NCBI GenBank assembly: GCA_019119895.1
Contig: DWWD01000029.1
Location: 1-49,913, forward strand
Direction of reading: 5' to 3'
From: Candidatus Anaerostipes avistercoris
GTDB lineage: Bacteria; Bacillota; Clostridia; Lachnospirales; Lachnospiraceae
Length of the DNA: 49,913 nt
The position numbers and the translations under genes are program-made. The notes under the pieces are model-generated. The model saw only the letters and a program-made list of their open reading frames with translations, did no database searches and had not been told where the DNA came from. Shown piece after piece: positions 24,856 to 32,224 of this stretch (the first letter of the stretch is position 1; the number at the start of each line of letters is the position of its first letter).

Positions 24856-25764
24856 CTATTCTGCCAGTTCAAGCATCGCGTCCAGCGCTTTCTTTGCATT
24901 CTGGCGTAATTCTTCCGGCAGTTCCACCGGATTCTTTAATTCTTTCAACGCATCCCTGACATTCTCCAGGGTGATCCTTTTCATATCCGTACAGAATTGA
25001 TTCTGTCCCGCTGCGTAAAATACCTTGTCCGGATTCTTCTGCCGCAGCTCATACAGCACGCCCAGCTCTGTACAGACAATAAACTCTCCGGCATTTGAAG
25101 CTGTGACATAATCAATGATTCCTGATGTACTTCCGATATAGTCTCCCATGGCAGTGACATCCGGCGTACACTCCGGATGAACTACGATCTCCGCTTCCGG
25201 ATGCATCTCTTTTGCCCGTTTCACTTTATCCGCGGTAATTTCTTTGTGGACCGGACAGTAACCGTCATTGTAAATAAAGTTCTTATCTGTGATCTGGCTT
25301 CCGATATATCTTCCCAGGTTTTCATCCGGAATAAAGAAGATATTCTTCTGCGGCAGAGCCTTCACAACCTTCATGGCGTTAGATGATGTCACGCACACAT
25401 CAGAGTATGCCTTGATTTCCGCTGTGGAATTGATATAACAGACAACCGCCAGGTCATCATATTTTTCTCGCATTTCCTGGATTTTCTTAATATCCACCAT
25501 ATGGGCCATCGGACAGTCCGCGTTCTCGTCCGGCATGACCACAGTCCTCTCCGGATTCAAGATCTTTGCACTTTCGCCCATGAACTTGACTCCGGCAAAG
25601 CAGATCACATCTCTGGACTCTTTTACCGCCATCTTTGCAAGATAATAGGAATCTCCCACATAATCCGCAATCTCCTGCACATCGTCATCCACATAGTAAT
25701 GCGCCATCAAAACGGCATTCTTTTCTTTCTTTAATTGTTCAATCTCTTTCTTTAATTCTTTCAT
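24856..25764 (-). CDS. nadA: Quinolinate synthase
   Basis: Iron-sulfur enzyme of 302 residues of the NadA family, three-domain pseudo-symmetric. Cluster cysteines are visible in SDVCVTSSNA, VHPECTPDV and QNQFCTDMKR. It condenses iminoaspartate with dihydroxyacetone phosphate to quinolinate. First gene of nadABC with a promoter directly upstream. I could not find a clear NiaR operator or riboswitch. Confidence 0.96.
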   Translation of the reverse strand: MKELKKEIEQLKKEKNAVLMAHYYVDDDVQEIADYVGDSYYLAKMAVKESRDVICFAGVKFMGESAKILNPERTVVMPDENADCPMAHMVDIKKIQEMREKYDDLAVVCYINSTAEIKAYSDVCVTSSNAMKVVKALPQKNIFFIPDENLGRYIGSQITDKNFIYNDGYCPVHKEITADKVKRAKEMHPEAEIVVHPECTPDVTAMGDYIGSTSGIIDYVTASNAGEFIVCTELGVLYELRQKNPDKVFYAAGQNQFCTDMKRITLENVRDALKELKNPVELPEELRQNAKKALDAMLELAE

Positions 25765-25790
25765 TCTTCACTCCTCGCTTATTGTTATTT

Positions 25791-25820
25791 AATATACCAC
25801 TTTCACATACCAGGAATCAA
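25791..25820 (-). promoter_or_regulatory. Promoter of nadABC
   Basis: Minus strand TTGATT (25815-25820), 18 bases, TATATT (25791-25796), about 27 bases before the nadA start codon. Confidence 0.6.
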
Positions 25821-25870
25821 GTATTTACGTGGTTTTTTGCCCCTTTTTCCTGTTTTTCCCCTCCTGGCAA

Positions 25871-25926
25871 AAGAAACAGTATTTTTATCAGGAATATCTG
25901 GTTTACTGATAAAAATACTGTTTCTT
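25871..25926. terminator. Terminator hairpin with 21-bp perfect arms after the HPr gene
   Basis: Arms 25871-25891 and 25906-25926 are exact complements with a 14-base loop. It starts seven bases after the HPr stop on the minus strand, where the stem is followed by TTTG after an internal T-rich end. The stem is AT-rich and unusually long for a terminator. It most likely ends the mannose-family PTS operon. It could also stabilise the operon's 3' end. Confidence 0.6.
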
Positions 25927-25932
25927 CGTCCT

Positions 25933-26190
25933 CTATAAATTATTGCTGCAAAATATCTGAAGCGCCTCCGCTGCTTCCTGTTCATCTTCGCCTTCGATCA
26001 GAAAAGTCACTTCGTCTCCCTGATAGGCCCTTAACGTAAGAAGAGACGCCATGTTCTTTGCATTCGCTTTCAAATCGCCTTTCTGAATCTGGATCCTGCT
26101 TCGAAATCGGGCCGCTTCCTTTGCCAGAAGCATTGCCGGCCGGGCGTGGATTCCGACTGGTGTCTGAACGATAAAGTCAAACTGCTCCAT
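25933..26190 (-). CDS. HPr-like phosphocarrier protein with Asn46
   Basis: HPr-family protein of 85 residues. The phosphorylated His15 is in the normal motif GIHARPA. Alignment by eye with Bacillus HPr around residues 42-62 needs no gap and puts Asn46 (AKNMASLLTL) in place of the regulatory Ser46. HPr kinase would thus have no Ser46 target here. It is the last gene of the unit that begins with the mannose-type PTS, 16 bases after the zinc-ribbon gene. It may be a dedicated phosphocarrier for this PTS. It is not likely to be the cell's general HPr. Confidence 0.88.
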   Translation of the reverse strand: MEQFDFIVQTPVGIHARPAMLLAKEAARFRSRIQIQKGDLKANAKNMASLLTLRAYQGDEVTFLIEGEDEQEAAEALQIFCSNNL

Positions 26191-26206
26191 TGTTCTTCTC
26201 CTTTCG

Positions 26207-26773
26207 TCATTCCATTTTCACATCATCATTCATCAGCCGATGAATTTCGTCTGTAATTCTCTTCGCAAATGTAAAAGACTGTCTGAACGCATAGCTCTTA
26301 ATCCTGACTGGCTTGGAAATAAGGATAATTTCCTTTTTTCTGCCGTTTTTCAGATCAATCCTGACTTTGAGGGTGCTGATGCTGCCTTCTTCTCTCCGGT
26401 TCACTTTCTCTTCCAGCTCTTCCAGCGGCATAGCCGGCTGACAGATCAGCCTGCATTCAGCAATTTCTTCTACAGAATAAAATTCAGGATCGGAAACCTG
26501 TCCCGCCGTCATCCTATTATTTAAAATACATATTTTATGGTCTGGCTCGTCTACCAGAAGGTAATTGCCAATCCGTCCTGTCACCTGGAAATCTTCTTCG
26601 ATTTCTTTTTTCGCACTGCACAATGCTTTCAGTTCGTCCAGCTTCTTCGTGGTAATGGTCTCTGTATAATTCCGGCTGGCTTTTTTGTAGCAGGCTTTGC
26701 AGATGTAACCGTCCGCATAGCGAAATTTGTTAAACATTCCTATAGGTTCATGGCAAATATCACAGGTTTTCAT
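26207..26773 (-). CDS. DUF4428-like zinc-ribbon protein, unknown function
   Basis: Protein of about 188 residues. The N-terminal 40 residues hold two CxxC pairs (CDICHEPIG and YICKACYKK), typical of the DUF4428 zinc ribbon. The remaining part is a mixed alpha/beta region with a basic strand (VRIDLKNGRKKEIILISKPV) resembling PH-like folds. The ATG at 26773 is chosen because GGGAGG lies seven bases upstream. It sits between the FGGY kinase (16 bases) and HPr (16 bases). No sugar-related role is evident; it may have been captured in the operon. Confidence 0.75.
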   Translation of the reverse strand: MKTCDICHEPIGMFNKFRYADGYICKACYKKASRNYTETITTKKLDELKALCSAKKEIEEDFQVTGRIGNYLLVDEPDHKICILNNRMTAGQVSDPEFYSVEEIAECRLICQPAMPLEELEEKVNRREEGSISTLKVRIDLKNGRKKEIILISKPVRIKSYAFRQSFTFAKRITDEIHRLMNDDVKME

Positions 26774-26789
26774 TCCGATTCCTCCCATT

Positions 26790-28265
26790 TTATTCTTTCA
26801 TCATTTCCTGATAACACTGATACATCTTCTTGTATTTCTTATATTTTTTATCATAAAGCCCCATATTATACGGTCTTGGAGAAAATGTCTTCCTGATCTT
26901 CACTGTGTGGTCAATGATCTGTTCCATGGAAATTTCTTCCCGGCTTCCCGCTGCCGCAAGCGCAATGCCGTATCCGGCTCCCGCTCCGCTTTCCAGCTGC
27001 TGGACTCTGACACCCAGCACATCCGCCAGCATCTGCATCCACACTTCATTTTTAGAACCGCCTCCGGTCACTTTCAGACCGTCCAGGTCATCCCGTGTAA
27101 GGCACATCACTTCTGCCAGCTGTCTCGCCGCCAGGCAGATTCCTTCCATGACCGCCAGGGTCATTTCCTTCCGGGTGGTATCTGTTCCGATTCCCCAGAA
27201 TGCGCCTCTTAAGTTTGGATCTCCATAAATCGTTTTGTCCCCTGTCAGATGCGGATAAAATATCAATGAACTTTCACCCAGATGATCCAGGTCATCCTGA
27301 CCGGTTTCTCCTGCGAAATCATCGGTCTCCAGAATCCGTTGTATCCACCAGCCGAGACTGCTACCTGTTGATTGTATCACACCTTGTACAAGAATAGAAA
27401 TCTCTTTTCCGTCCATGGAAAAAAGAATATTTTTTCCTTTCGCATGGAAGTCAATTTCCTCTTTCGGCACCATCAGAACCCCTGATGTACCCAGTGACAA
27501 TACCGGATATTTCTTAGCGAAACATCCTGTGGCTATTGCTGCCGCCGGATTATCCCCGGTTCCTGTAATGACCCTGACATCTTCCCGGAATCCGTATTTT
27601 CTGCTCCATTCTTCCAGAACCGTTCCTGATGTCACTGCGGCCCCTTTGATCTCAGGATAGATATCCTCCGGGAAATCCAGCAAATGCCGGATTTCCGGAG
27701 ACCATGTTCCTGTTGTCAGGTCACAGAGTGAGGAGGTCGATGCTTCACAGTAGTCTGTCTGCATCGTACCTGTCAGACGATAAACAATATAATCAGGTCC
27801 GATCAGGAATTTTTTCATTTTATGAAAGCTGTCTGGTTCATTTTCCTTCAGCCACAGCAGATTGACTGCCGGGCTTCCCGTTGAAATAATATTGGCGACA
27901 TGGGATGCCCTGGTAAGGCATCTGATTTTTTCTTTCAGGTTTGACACCATATCCTTTGTTCTGGTATCATTCCACATGAGAGCAGGACGTATTGATACAC
28001 CATTTTCATCCAAAAATACCACTGTGTGCATCTGTCCTGTAACTCCGATGGCTTCAACTTCCTGAGGGTCGCACCCCTCAAGGAGTTGTTCCATCGCCTC
28101 ATCGGTCCCTCTCATCCAGATTTCCGGATCAATTTCTTTCCAGCCTGGTTTCGGCTCATCAATGGTATACTCCCTGCTGGCTTCTTTTTTTATTTTTCCA
28201 TCTTCATCCATCAGAGTCACCTTGACCGAGGAGGTTCCAATATCAATTCCAATATAGTATTTCAT
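26790..28265 (-). CDS. FGGY-family carbohydrate kinase (xylulokinase-like)
   Basis: FGGY kinase of 491 residues, full length. The N-terminal phosphate-1 motif is IGIDIGTSSVKVTLMDEDG, followed by GVTGQMH and RPALMWNDTR, which are xylulokinase-like. The C-terminal FGGY domain has GLKVTGGGSKNEVW. By family it transfers phosphate from ATP to a ketose, usually unphosphorylated D-xylulose or a related sugar. Here it lies three bases after the dehydrogenase in a PTS operon, where the sugar would already be phosphorylated. Its real substrate is thus open: a ketose phosphate, or a free ketose made by another route. Confidence 0.85.
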   Translation of the reverse strand: MKYYIGIDIGTSSVKVTLMDEDGKIKKEASREYTIDEPKPGWKEIDPEIWMRGTDEAMEQLLEGCDPQEVEAIGVTGQMHTVVFLDENGVSIRPALMWNDTRTKDMVSNLKEKIRCLTRASHVANIISTGSPAVNLLWLKENEPDSFHKMKKFLIGPDYIVYRLTGTMQTDYCEASTSSLCDLTTGTWSPEIRHLLDFPEDIYPEIKGAAVTSGTVLEEWSRKYGFREDVRVITGTGDNPAAAIATGCFAKKYPVLSLGTSGVLMVPKEEIDFHAKGKNILFSMDGKEISILVQGVIQSTGSSLGWWIQRILETDDFAGETGQDDLDHLGESSLIFYPHLTGDKTIYGDPNLRGAFWGIGTDTTRKEMTLAVMEGICLAARQLAEVMCLTRDDLDGLKVTGGGSKNEVWMQMLADVLGVRVQQLESGAGAGYGIALAAAGSREEISMEQIIDHTVKIRKTFSPRPYNMGLYDKKYKKYKKMYQCYQEMMKE

Positions 28266-28268
28266 TGA

Positions 28269-29315
28269 CTATTCTCCAAATTGTAAAATCACTTTATATG
28301 TATCGGATCTTGAAGCGGCTTCGATTGCTTTGTCAAAGTCTTTGTAATCATAGATTGCTTCTGTCAGAACAGATGGATCGACTAAGCCTTTTCCGATCAG
28401 TTCCACTGCCTGATGGAAGGATTTGATCGTCGGACTCACAGCACCTGTAATCGTCTTCTGGTAAGAATGAATCGCTCCCATATCCACCGGCACCGGATCA
28501 TTCGGATGCATGGAACTGAACATAACAGTTGTTCCTGTTTTCGCGGTCATTTCAACTGCCTGTGCTGCCACAGCCGGAATCGCTGTCGTATTAAATACCA
28601 TCAGCGCTCCTCTTCCGTCCGTCAGCTTTTTGATTTCTTCGACCGGATCTGTTTCCACAGGATTGATAACATCGTCGCAGCCAAGCTCTTTTGCCTTTTC
28701 TCTGCGCTCTGCTAAAGGTTCGCTTAAGATGACTCTGGCGCCTTTCATCTTGGCCAGGATCACATGGAGAAGTCCCATGGTGCCTCCTCCAATTACCGCA
28801 ACATCATCACCAAACTGAATATCGGTACGGCTGATGCTGTTGGCGACACAGGCAAGAGGTTCCGTAAATGCCATTTTCTCAAAAGAGGTATCTTCCGGGT
28901 AAACGAACAGATCTTCCGCCTTTGCCGCTACAAATTCCGCGAATCCTCCGTATCCGGATAACCCGTCCGGATTATGGAAAATTTTGCTTTTCGGATGTTC
29001 TTCACAGATGTTTTCTTCTCCGTGCTTGCAGAAATAACATTCCTTGCAGTCGTCGATAATATACTGCACCACTTTCTGTCCCTCATGAAAGCGTTCTTTA
29101 TTTACCGCGCTTCCCATTTTCTCTATGACACCACAGTACTCGTGTCCGCCGATTCTCGGATAACTGTAGCTGCAGTCTCCGTTAAAGTCTCTTACATCAT
29201 TGGTGCAAATGCCTGAAGTTTTGATCCGTATCAGCACTTCATCTTCTTTGATTTCCGGAACATCAATATCTTTGATTGAAAAATCCTTTGGACGATTTAA
29301 TATAATTGCTTTCAT
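28269..29315 (-). CDS. Zinc-dependent dehydrogenase of a PTS operon
   Basis: Medium-chain dehydrogenase of 348 residues. Catalytic zinc ligands Cys37, His58 and Glu59 and the structural set Cys90, Cys93, Cys96 and Cys104 are present. A GGGTMG Rossmann motif lies near residue 172. Family members oxidise polyols or polyol phosphates. It starts 24 bases after the IID stop and precedes the FGGY kinase. The expected reaction is oxidation of the PTS-delivered sugar alcohol phosphate to a ketose phosphate; this is inferred from gene order. Confidence 0.85.
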   Translation of the reverse strand: MKAIILNRPKDFSIKDIDVPEIKEDEVLIRIKTSGICTNDVRDFNGDCSYSYPRIGGHEYCGVIEKMGSAVNKERFHEGQKVVQYIIDDCKECYFCKHGEENICEEHPKSKIFHNPDGLSGYGGFAEFVAAKAEDLFVYPEDTSFEKMAFTEPLACVANSISRTDIQFGDDVAVIGGGTMGLLHVILAKMKGARVILSEPLAERREKAKELGCDDVINPVETDPVEEIKKLTDGRGALMVFNTTAIPAVAAQAVEMTAKTGTTVMFSSMHPNDPVPVDMGAIHSYQKTITGAVSPTIKSFHQAVELIGKGLVDPSVLTEAIYDYKDFDKAIEAASRSDTYKVILQFGE

Positions 29316-29339
29316 CTTTTCTCACTCTTTCTCTCATTA

Positions 29340-30185
29340 TCATGATGGATATGCTAAGATTCCTGTTACTCCGCCTACGATACCAATTACAATGATCAAG
29401 CCGATGACCTTGATAGAGGACCATCTTCTCTTATTTAAGAGATAGTAAACCAGCATGGTCACTGCCAGTGGAAGGATTTTCGGACATACGGCGTCTAAGA
29501 AGCTTTCCTGGATGCTGTATGTACTGGTTGAACTCACGATTTCAATTCCGCATTCAGCTGTTACATAGTTTACGATCAGACCGCCCATTACCATACATCC
29601 CATGATGGACGCACCTTTGATCAGCTTGTTTAAGATTCCTTTTTCCAGGAAATCCATGATTGCTTCACTTCCGGCTCTGTAACCAAACATGAAGTTCCAG
29701 TAACTTAATGCATATGCTGCTACGATGATAACAATGGCATAAATAATTGCGCCCCATATATTTCCATCACCGGAACGGGTTAAGTCAATACATACCGCCA
29801 GTAAGATCGGGATAACAACGCCCTGCCAGATGGTATCTCCCATACCTGCCAGAGGTCCCATCAGAGAAGTTTTCAGGTTCGTAATAAAATCGCCGGGGAT
29901 ATCTTCACCCATGGCTTTCTGCTCTTCCAGAGCGATCGCCATACCAAGGATACAGGCTCCAAACTCGATATGTACGTTAAAGAATTCAATCTCACGTTTC
30001 ATGACTTCTTTTCTCTTGGACGGATTGTCCTTGTAGAAATAATCAATTACTGCTGAGAACATATGGGCGACAACCTGTCCCATCATTCTTTCATAGTTGT
30101 AACATGTCTGCGGGAATGTCTCCCAAATTAGCCAGGCTTTGAGCAAGGCAGCTTTTGGGATTAAGCTTTTCTTTTTATTTTCCAT
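29340..30185 (-). CDS. PTS mannose/fructose/sorbose-family EIID component
   Basis: EIID of 281 residues, normal length. It has the family start (LIPKAALLKAWLIWETFPQTCYNYERMMG), GPLAGMGDTIWQGVV, and a C-terminal membrane helix. With EIIC it forms the transport channel. The ATG at 30185 is chosen because GGAGG lies nine bases upstream and it starts one base after the IIC stop; the more upstream in-frame ATGs belong to the acid-coding tail of IIC read in another frame. Confidence 0.92.
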   Translation of the reverse strand: MENKKKSLIPKAALLKAWLIWETFPQTCYNYERMMGQVVAHMFSAVIDYFYKDNPSKRKEVMKREIEFFNVHIEFGACILGMAIALEEQKAMGEDIPGDFITNLKTSLMGPLAGMGDTIWQGVVIPILLAVCIDLTRSGDGNIWGAIIYAIVIIVAAYALSYWNFMFGYRAGSEAIMDFLEKGILNKLIKGASIMGCMVMGGLIVNYVTAECGIEIVSSTSTYSIQESFLDAVCPKILPLAVTMLVYYLLNKRRWSSIKVIGLIIVIGIVGGVTGILAYPS

Positions 30186-30186
30186 C

Positions 30187-30981
30187 TTAATCATCCTCCT
30201 CGTCATCTTCATCATCATAGGCTGCTGTTGCTACGGCTGCCTCGTTTGCGGATGTCATCTGAACATAAACAATTGCCACGATCAAAGCGATGATACCTAA
30301 TGTAAGAAGCGGCAGACCAGAATATACGGCTAATAAGAATCCTGCAAATAAGAAGATTCTGGATTCTCCCTTAAAGATGTACTGCAGTGTGATCGCAATA
30401 CCAAGTGCAGGCATCAGACCACCGATGATCTGGAATACGGTCAGAACTTTTCCACTTAACATATTTATAATTCCCTGAATGTAGTTTGCTCCGAAATATG
30501 CAGCCAGTGCACACGGGATTGCCGTCATACAGAAACACATAATCTGCGGGAACAGTACATTCGCCCGCCATATTTTGTGATACTCCTCTTTCTCAATGTA
30601 TTTATCCGCAATGTGAACGAAGAAAGAGTCAAATGTCATACGTCCTGCCCATACGATTGTACCGAGGATACCGATCGGCACTGCCAGCGCCAGCGCTGTA
30701 TCTGTGTCCAATCCTCCTGCGATCGCATAAGCGGTTCCCAGGATACCTGCCAGTGCCATATCTGCCGGCATACTTCCTCCGGCTGACATAAATCCCAGGT
30801 AAACCAGGTTGATGGTTGCTCCAATGACAGCTCCCTGTACCGGATGCCCCAGGATCAAACCTGTGATCATTCCACAGACCAGAGGACGCTGCAAAGACCA
30901 GAGTCCTACGAACGGAAGGTTTCCAACGGCCAGCCAGTAAACGATACCACAAAGGACTGCCTGCAAAATGCTGATTTCCAT
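30187..30981 (-). CDS. PTS mannose/fructose/sorbose-family EIIC component
   Basis: EIIC of 264 residues, with about seven hydrophobic segments and the typical start (ISILQAVLCGIVYWLAVG), then GHPVQGAVIGATINLVYLG. It ends with an unusual acidic tail (DDEDDEEDD). The IIA of the same operon ends in an acidic tail too (EEESEEDEE). It forms the substrate-binding membrane part with EIID. It lies 15 bases after EIIB. Confidence 0.92.
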   Translation of the reverse strand: MEISILQAVLCGIVYWLAVGNLPFVGLWSLQRPLVCGMITGLILGHPVQGAVIGATINLVYLGFMSAGGSMPADMALAGILGTAYAIAGGLDTDTALALAVPIGILGTIVWAGRMTFDSFFVHIADKYIEKEEYHKIWRANVLFPQIMCFCMTAIPCALAAYFGANYIQGIINMLSGKVLTVFQIIGGLMPALGIAITLQYIFKGESRIFLFAGFLLAVYSGLPLLTLGIIALIVAIVYVQMTSANEAAVATAAYDDEDDEEDD

Positions 30982-30996
30982 ATATATCTCCTCCTT

Positions 30997-31482
30997 TTAT
31001 TTATCAACATAACCTGCTGCTTCTATCACCTGCTGTTCCGGAACCAGCTGATAATATACATGAACATTTTTCGCCATCAGATTCTTAATGGCTGTGATTT
31101 CATCAGGAGAACATGCTACATTCTTGATAAACGGAGTCCTCTCTCCCCTGATTCCCATTCCTCCGAGATTTACATCGGTAAGTTCAAGTCCGAGATCCGT
31201 CATACGGTCATAGGTGATCGGTGTTTTTGTAAGGACCATAACTCTCTCGCCCGGTTCTCTCGGATCTTTTTTCAGTACTTCTGCTCCTTTTTCTGTCGCA
31301 TAGACATTAACTTTTACGCCGTTTGGCGCAAGGGCTTTAATCACTCGTTTGTTGAATTTGTCTGCTGCCACCTCATCGTCTACTACGATAATTCTGTTAA
31401 CATTCAGACTCGGTGTCCAGACAGAAACAACTTCTCCATGAATCAGACGATCGTCCACTCTTGCTAATACGATGTTTTTCAT
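30997..31482 (-). CDS. PTS mannose/fructose/sorbose-family EIIB component
   Basis: EIIB of 161 residues. The active residue is His15 in RVDDRLIHGEV, diagnostic for this family, which uses histidine rather than cysteine in EIIB. It passes phosphate from EIIA to the incoming sugar. It overlaps the EIIA gene by four bases, so translation is coupled. Confidence 0.94.
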   Translation of the reverse strand: MKNIVLARVDDRLIHGEVVSVWTPSLNVNRIIVVDDEVAADKFNKRVIKALAPNGVKVNVYATEKGAEVLKKDPREPGERVMVLTKTPITYDRMTDLGLELTDVNLGGMGIRGERTPFIKNVACSPDEITAIKNLMAKNVHVYYQLVPEQQVIEAAGYVDK

Positions 31483-31898
31483 TCTTCATCTTCCTCGCTT
31501 TCTTCTTCAAATAACTGATTGACATATTTCACTGTGTCAGGTGCGGCATTCAGTAAATCCTCGCAAATCTGCGCTGCTGTTTTATCCGCGTACCTTCCCA
31601 TCATAGCCTCAACTGCCAGCGGAATATTGATTCCTGTTACATGGTAGAAATCGTAATCTTTCATTAATGAAACAACTGCGTTGAACGGGCTTCCATGGAA
31701 TAAATCTGTCAGGAAAAGAATTTCCTCTTCTTCTGGTGTCTTTTCAATCTCTGCTTCTAATTTCTCTGTAAGAGATGCTACTGTCTGTTCCGGATACAGG
31801 CCGTACGCTACCAGATTCTCCTGTTCTCCTACCAGCATCTGAACACTCTCAACCAAACCTTTTGAGAAACTTCCATGAGATACTGCAATGACCTTCAT
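31479..31898 (-). CDS. PTS mannose/fructose/sorbose-family EIIA component
   Basis: EIIA of 139 residues. The phosphorylated histidine is His8 in AVSHGSFSKG. LTDLFHGSPFNAV is a further family signature. The C terminus is a run of acidic residues. It is the first gene of an operon of probably eight genes down to HPr: IIA, IIB, IIC, IID, dehydrogenase, FGGY kinase, zinc ribbon, HPr. GGAGG lies upstream of the ATG, and an extended -10 promoter lies 43 bases before the start. Confidence 0.93.
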   Translation of the reverse strand: MKVIAVSHGSFSKGLVESVQMLVGEQENLVAYGLYPEQTVASLTEKLEAEIEKTPEEEEILFLTDLFHGSPFNAVVSLMKDYDFYHVTGINIPLAVEAMMGRYADKTAAQICEDLLNAAPDTVKYVNQLFEEESEEDEE

Positions 31899-31940
31899 CT
31901 TAACCTCGCCTCCTTTTTTCCGGTCGTTTAATGTACTTTG

Positions 31941-31949
31941 AGTATAGCA
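31941..31949 (-). promoter_or_regulatory. Extended -10 promoter of the mannose-family PTS operon
   Basis: Minus strand TGC followed by TATACT. No useful -35 box is present at 17 bases, as expected for an activator-dependent promoter. A TTTGCGTAAA motif lies 30 bases upstream (31977-31986). Confidence 0.55.
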
Positions 31950-31976
31950 TGGCGGACAATTGTTTTTTCACAGACA

Positions 31977-32088
31977 TTTGCGTAAACATTCCCGCACTTT
32001 CCGTCAGCGGATTGCATGATACTTTACGCAATTCTTTGCGCAGATGATTCCGGAAAACCTCATGGATTCTGCGGCATCCTTTGCGCAA
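31977..32088. promoter_or_regulatory. Four TTTGCGCAA-like motifs between divergent PTS and aldolase genes
   Basis: Motifs: TTTGCGTAAA 31977-31986, TTTACGCAA 32023-32031, TTTGCGCAG 32035-32043 and TTTGCGCAA 32080-32088. First and second are 46 bases apart and third and fourth 45, with 12 bases between the middle two, so the region looks like an imperfect duplication of about 58 bases. The outer motifs are 30 and 31 bases away from the -10 boxes of the two divergent promoters. Likely operator of one activator acting on both units. Confidence 0.6.
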
Positions 32089-32116
32089 TAAATGAAATTT
32101 TTCAGGTTCTTTTCAC

Positions 32117-32125
32117 TGCTATAAT
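32117..32125 (+). promoter_or_regulatory. Extended -10 promoter of the ketose-bisphosphate aldolase gene
   Basis: TGC followed by TATAAT (32120-32125), without a good -35. TTTGCGCAA lies 31 bases upstream of it, mirroring the PTS operon promoter. The transcript leader holds AGGAGG and a partial hairpin formed by GCAGAACC and GGTTTCTGC. Confidence 0.55.
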
Positions 32126-32224
32126 AAAAGCAAGCTTGGTACGTACAGGTGATGAAATTGCAAACTGAATGAATGTGTTTTTATAAGATAGGAGGCAGCA
32201 GAACCTTTGAAGGGTTTCTGCGAT

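Noticed and set aside
25765-25870. NiaR operator or NAD-related riboswitch before nadA
   Set aside because: Only a promoter could be read; no inverted repeat or conserved aptamer was found in the leader.
30844-31467. 207-codon plus-strand frame opposite the EIIC and EIIB genes
   Set aside because: Antisense shadow of two clear PTS genes; no family resemblance and no start signals.
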